A DNA stretch of 50,389 nucleotides from Syntrophorhabdaceae bacterium (lineage in GTDB: Bacteria; Desulfobacterota; Syntrophorhabdia; Syntrophorhabdales; Syntrophorhabdaceae), in the NCBI GenBank assembly GCA_036504895.1, contig DASXUJ010000128.1, positions 1 through 50,389 on the forward strand, given 5' to 3'. The notes beneath the pieces are model-generated. The model did no database searches, was not told the DNA's origin, and was given only the letters and a program-made list of their open reading frames with translations. Numbering within the stretch: the first letter of the stretch is position 1; every line of letters begins with the position of its first letter. Both the position numbers and the translations under genes were made by a program. Shown piece by piece: positions 48,475 to 50,389 of this stretch.

Positions 48475-49248
48475 CTACACCACGAGCCTCATGATTTTCG
48501 GGACCTCCGTGTCAATACCTTTGAACATGTCTGCAAGGAGCGGCACCAGCATGCTGAGCGAAAAGGCGAGCATGGCGATAGTGATCATTATCTTGAGCGG
48601 CATCCCTTCGATGAAGACGTTTACCTGGGGCACCATCCTCGAGAGCAGTCCGAGAGAGAGCTCCACCAGGAAAAGGGTGATAATGAGGGGTGCGCCGATT
48701 TTGAACCCGAGGGAAAAGACCTTGCCCGTGGTATGGATGATATATTCGAAGAAAGGTCCCTTGAATGCGGCGCCGCCCAGAGGCAGATCCTTGAAGCTCA
48801 TGAAAATCCCCCGGAAGACCATGTGGTGGGCATCCACGGAAAAGAATATCGTGAGGGCCAGGAGGTTGAGTATCTGGGAGAGCTCCGACACCTGGGTTTG
48901 TGTATAGGGGTCCATGAACCGTGCAAAACCGAATCCCGCCTGGAGAGATATTACTTCCCCCGCAATTTGGACGGAGGTGAAAAGGATGCGCACGAAGAAG
49001 CCGATCGCGATGCCCACGGCAATCTCTTTCAATATGAGCAGTGACAGGTAGTACACATCCGACGCCATGGTCATATCCCCGGGATTGACCAGCTCCAAAA
49101 GCATGAAGGCAATGATAAGCGACAAAGCCGCCTTATACGCGGTGGGGATGGAGGTGCCGGCAAAAAGGGGCAGAAGCCACAGGATCGCGAGGACCCTGAA
49201 GAATACCAGAATAAATGTCTGTCCTAAGATGCCGAGATCGTTTACCAT
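48475..49248 (-). CDS. fliR: Flagellar export protein FliR
   Basis: The 257-aa integral membrane protein has six to seven helices. Family segments include LLPLFAGTSIPTAYKAALSL, GFARFMDPYTQTQVSELSQI and LGLLSRMVPQVNVFIEGMPL. It forms the export channel core with FliP and FliQ. Start and neighbours fit the order fliP-fliQ-fliR-flhB. Confidence 0.96.
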   Translation of the reverse strand: MVNDLGILGQTFILVFFRVLAILWLLPLFAGTSIPTAYKAALSLIIAFMLLELVNPGDMTMASDVYYLSLLILKEIAVGIAIGFFVRILFTSVQIAGEVISLQAGFGFARFMDPYTQTQVSELSQILNLLALTIFFSVDAHHMVFRGIFMSFKDLPLGGAAFKGPFFEYIIHTTGKVFSLGFKIGAPLIITLFLVELSLGLLSRMVPQVNVFIEGMPLKIMITIAMLAFSLSMLVPLLADMFKGIDTEVPKIMRLVV

Positions 49249-49249
49249 G

Positions 49250-49519
49250 TCATCTCACGTAATTCGGTATGTTCGTGATAATCGCGGTGGTATAGGTCAC
49301 CATGATATTCATGAGCCACGGGGAGAGTATGAGAAGGACGATCATAATGGCCAGCACCTTGGGCACGAAGACAAGGGTCATTTCATGGATCTGGGTGGCA
49401 GCCTGAAACACGGAGATCACGAGCCCCACTCCCATGGAGACGATAAGGGCAGGGGCGGCCAGAAGAAGGGTGGTTTTCAAGAAATCCCGGAAAATCTGAA
49501 GCACGAGGTCCTGACTCAT
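49250..49519 (-). CDS. fliQ: Flagellar export protein FliQ
   Basis: The 89-aa protein has two helices: FLKTTLLLAAPALIVSMGVG and VFVPKVLAIMIVLLILSPWL. Between them is VFQAATQIHEMTLVF, which is characteristic of FliQ. It ends one base before fliR begins. It is part of the FliPQR export channel. Confidence 0.96.
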   Translation of the reverse strand: MSQDLVLQIFRDFLKTTLLLAAPALIVSMGVGLVISVFQAATQIHEMTLVFVPKVLAIMIVLLILSPWLMNIMVTYTTAIITNIPNYVR

Positions 49520-49529
49520 TGCATTACTC

Positions 49530-50300
49530 CTAGTAAAATCCTTTAATTATGGAGCCGATCAGCAGATTCCACCCATCCACAAGCACGAAAAGCATGAGCT
49601 TGAAAGGCAGGGATATGAATATGGGCGGCAGCATCATCATACCCGCGGAGAGGAGCACACTTGCCACCACCATGTCTATGACCAAAAAAGGTATGTAGAG
49701 CAGGAACCCGATCTGGAACGCACGCTTCAGCTCCCCTATGGCAAAGGCCGGCACGAGAACCCGCATCGGTATTTCGCTTTGGGTCGTCGGTCTTTTCAAT
49801 CCCGCGATGTTCATAAAGAGGGCGAGGTCTTTTTCCTTGGTGAATTTGAGCATGAAGGCGCCCATCTCCTTGGAGGACTTGTCGATAAACTCGTCATAGC
49901 CGATCTTGTTGTTCATGTAAGGCGCCAGGGCCTCGGTATGTACCTTCTCATAGGTCGGCGCCATGATAAAGAAGGTGAGAAAGAGGGAGAGACCGATGAG
50001 GATCTGGTTTGGCGGCACTTGTGGAAGGCCCATGGCCTGCCTTAGGAAGGAAAGGACAATAATGATCCGGGTGAAGGAGCTCATGAGGAGGAGGATGGCG
50101 GGGGCAAAGGAGAGGATGGTGAGCATCACGGCGACGCTTATGAGGTTCTTTCCTCCCTGGCTTCCCGAAAAGGCGCTCACGATGTCGAGGGCCTGGGCCG
50201 GCTTCTCTTTCTGGACGGTCGCGGCGGCTTTCTTCGCATCGACGGGGGCTGCCGCGAAAAGCATGGTGGCTGCGATGAGGGCGACCAGAAGGAACTTCAT
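49530..50300 (-). CDS. fliP: Flagellar export protein FliP
   Basis: The 256-aa protein starts at ATG 50300, giving a proper signal peptide (MKFLLVALIAATMLFAAAPV) and an ATGA overlap with the preceding fliO stop; an in-frame start eight codons earlier would lie inside fliO. Helices include LISVAVMLTILSFAPAILLL and the family signature RIIIVLSFLRQAMGLPQVPP. The C-terminus is VLLSAGMMMLPPIFISLPFK then LMLFVLVDGWNLLIGSI. It forms the core of the export channel. Confidence 0.96.
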   Translation of the reverse strand: MKFLLVALIAATMLFAAAPVDAKKAAATVQKEKPAQALDIVSAFSGSQGGKNLISVAVMLTILSFAPAILLLMSSFTRIIIVLSFLRQAMGLPQVPPNQILIGLSLFLTFFIMAPTYEKVHTEALAPYMNNKIGYDEFIDKSSKEMGAFMLKFTKEKDLALFMNIAGLKRPTTQSEIPMRVLVPAFAIGELKRAFQIGFLLYIPFLVIDMVVASVLLSAGMMMLPPIFISLPFKLMLFVLVDGWNLLIGSIIKGFY

Positions 50301-50389
50301 ACCCCTTTCTCCTCCCGCATCCATTGGGCGAGGAGGGTGAGCTCTTTTTCTCCCATGCCGATCACCAGGACCCGGTCCTGCACCTCTAC
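50297..50389 (-). CDS. fliO: End of FliO-like protein, 5' part outside window
   Basis: The frame is open from the right edge to a TGA that overlaps the fliP ATG. The last 30 residues are VEVQDRVLVIGMGEKELTLL and AQWMREEKGV. This is the usual C-terminal strand pattern of FliO/FliZ-type proteins (a KxxVxVG..E..LLG-like run). Position before fliP supports the call. It is too short for certainty. Confidence 0.7.
   Translation of the reverse strand, partial: VEVQDRVLVIGMGEKELTLLAQWMREEKGV

Noticed and set aside
1-50389. CRISPR arrays, rRNA genes and insertion sequences with intact transposase
   Set aside because: None seen: no regularly spaced repeats, no rRNA signature and no transposase motif on either strand.

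Overview
The window looks like chromosome of an anaerobic, motile, Gram-negative bacterium of the Desulfobacterota (former Deltaproteobacteria), perhaps near the Syntrophobacterales or Syntrophorhabdus group. The clues are a tungsten-type aldehyde:ferredoxin oxidoreductase operon, selenocysteine use (a tRNA-Sec gene and two UGA-containing selenoprotein genes), GC-rich operons joined by ATGA overlaps, and a complete flagellar export and chemotaxis block. The taxonomic placement is inferred.

Layout. 0-4.3 kb (+): the end of a stomatin-like gene, a small zinc-ribbon protein, three small secreted proteins, a hybrid sensor kinase and a decayed response regulator. 4.5-8.8 kb (-): a four-gene operon of Tat-type 4Fe-4S protein, cytochrome b, aldehyde oxidoreductase and an unknown protein. 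8.8-14.3 kb: an AT-richer, gene-poor stretch with a secreted lectin-like protein, a membrane protein, a nonsense-mutated gene and many fragments of tRNA genes, mostly of selC. 14.5-20.9 kb (-): an RND efflux operon. 20.9-26.9 kb (-): periplasmic stress proteins and an ArsR-controlled thiol/disulfide and permease cluster. 27.0-34.8 kb (+): ArsR, ACR3 arsenite efflux, a UXX-star selenoprotein, a divergent PdxJ-like protein, a HesB-like selenoprotein, a second ArsR, a Met-rich protein, a PadR regulator and an unusual Cys-rich P1B-type ATPase. 34.9-36.0 kb: a frameshifted small gene, a truncated integrase and intact selC. 36.1-50.4 kb (-): fliO(end)-fliPQR-flhBA-flhFG-fliA-HDOD-cheB-HEAT-cheR-cheY-cheA.

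Main interpretation. A 65-base perfect direct repeat of the 3' part of selC lies at 13657-13721 and again inside the intact selC gene, whose 3' end abuts a tyrosine-integrase remnant. The 22 kb between the repeats therefore reads as a genomic island integrated in the tRNA-Sec gene. Its cargo (RND pump, arsenic efflux, disulfide relay, metal ATPase) includes two selenoproteins. The island thus occupies the one tRNA gene whose presence shows that the host can decode its UGA codons. More selC pieces to the left suggest repeated integration at the same place.

Several genes do not show as ordinary open frames because of in-frame UGA or small size: the two selenoproteins, a 57-aa zinc ribbon, a 52-aa Cys-rich lipoprotein, a 52-aa regulator-sized protein and the last codons of fliO.
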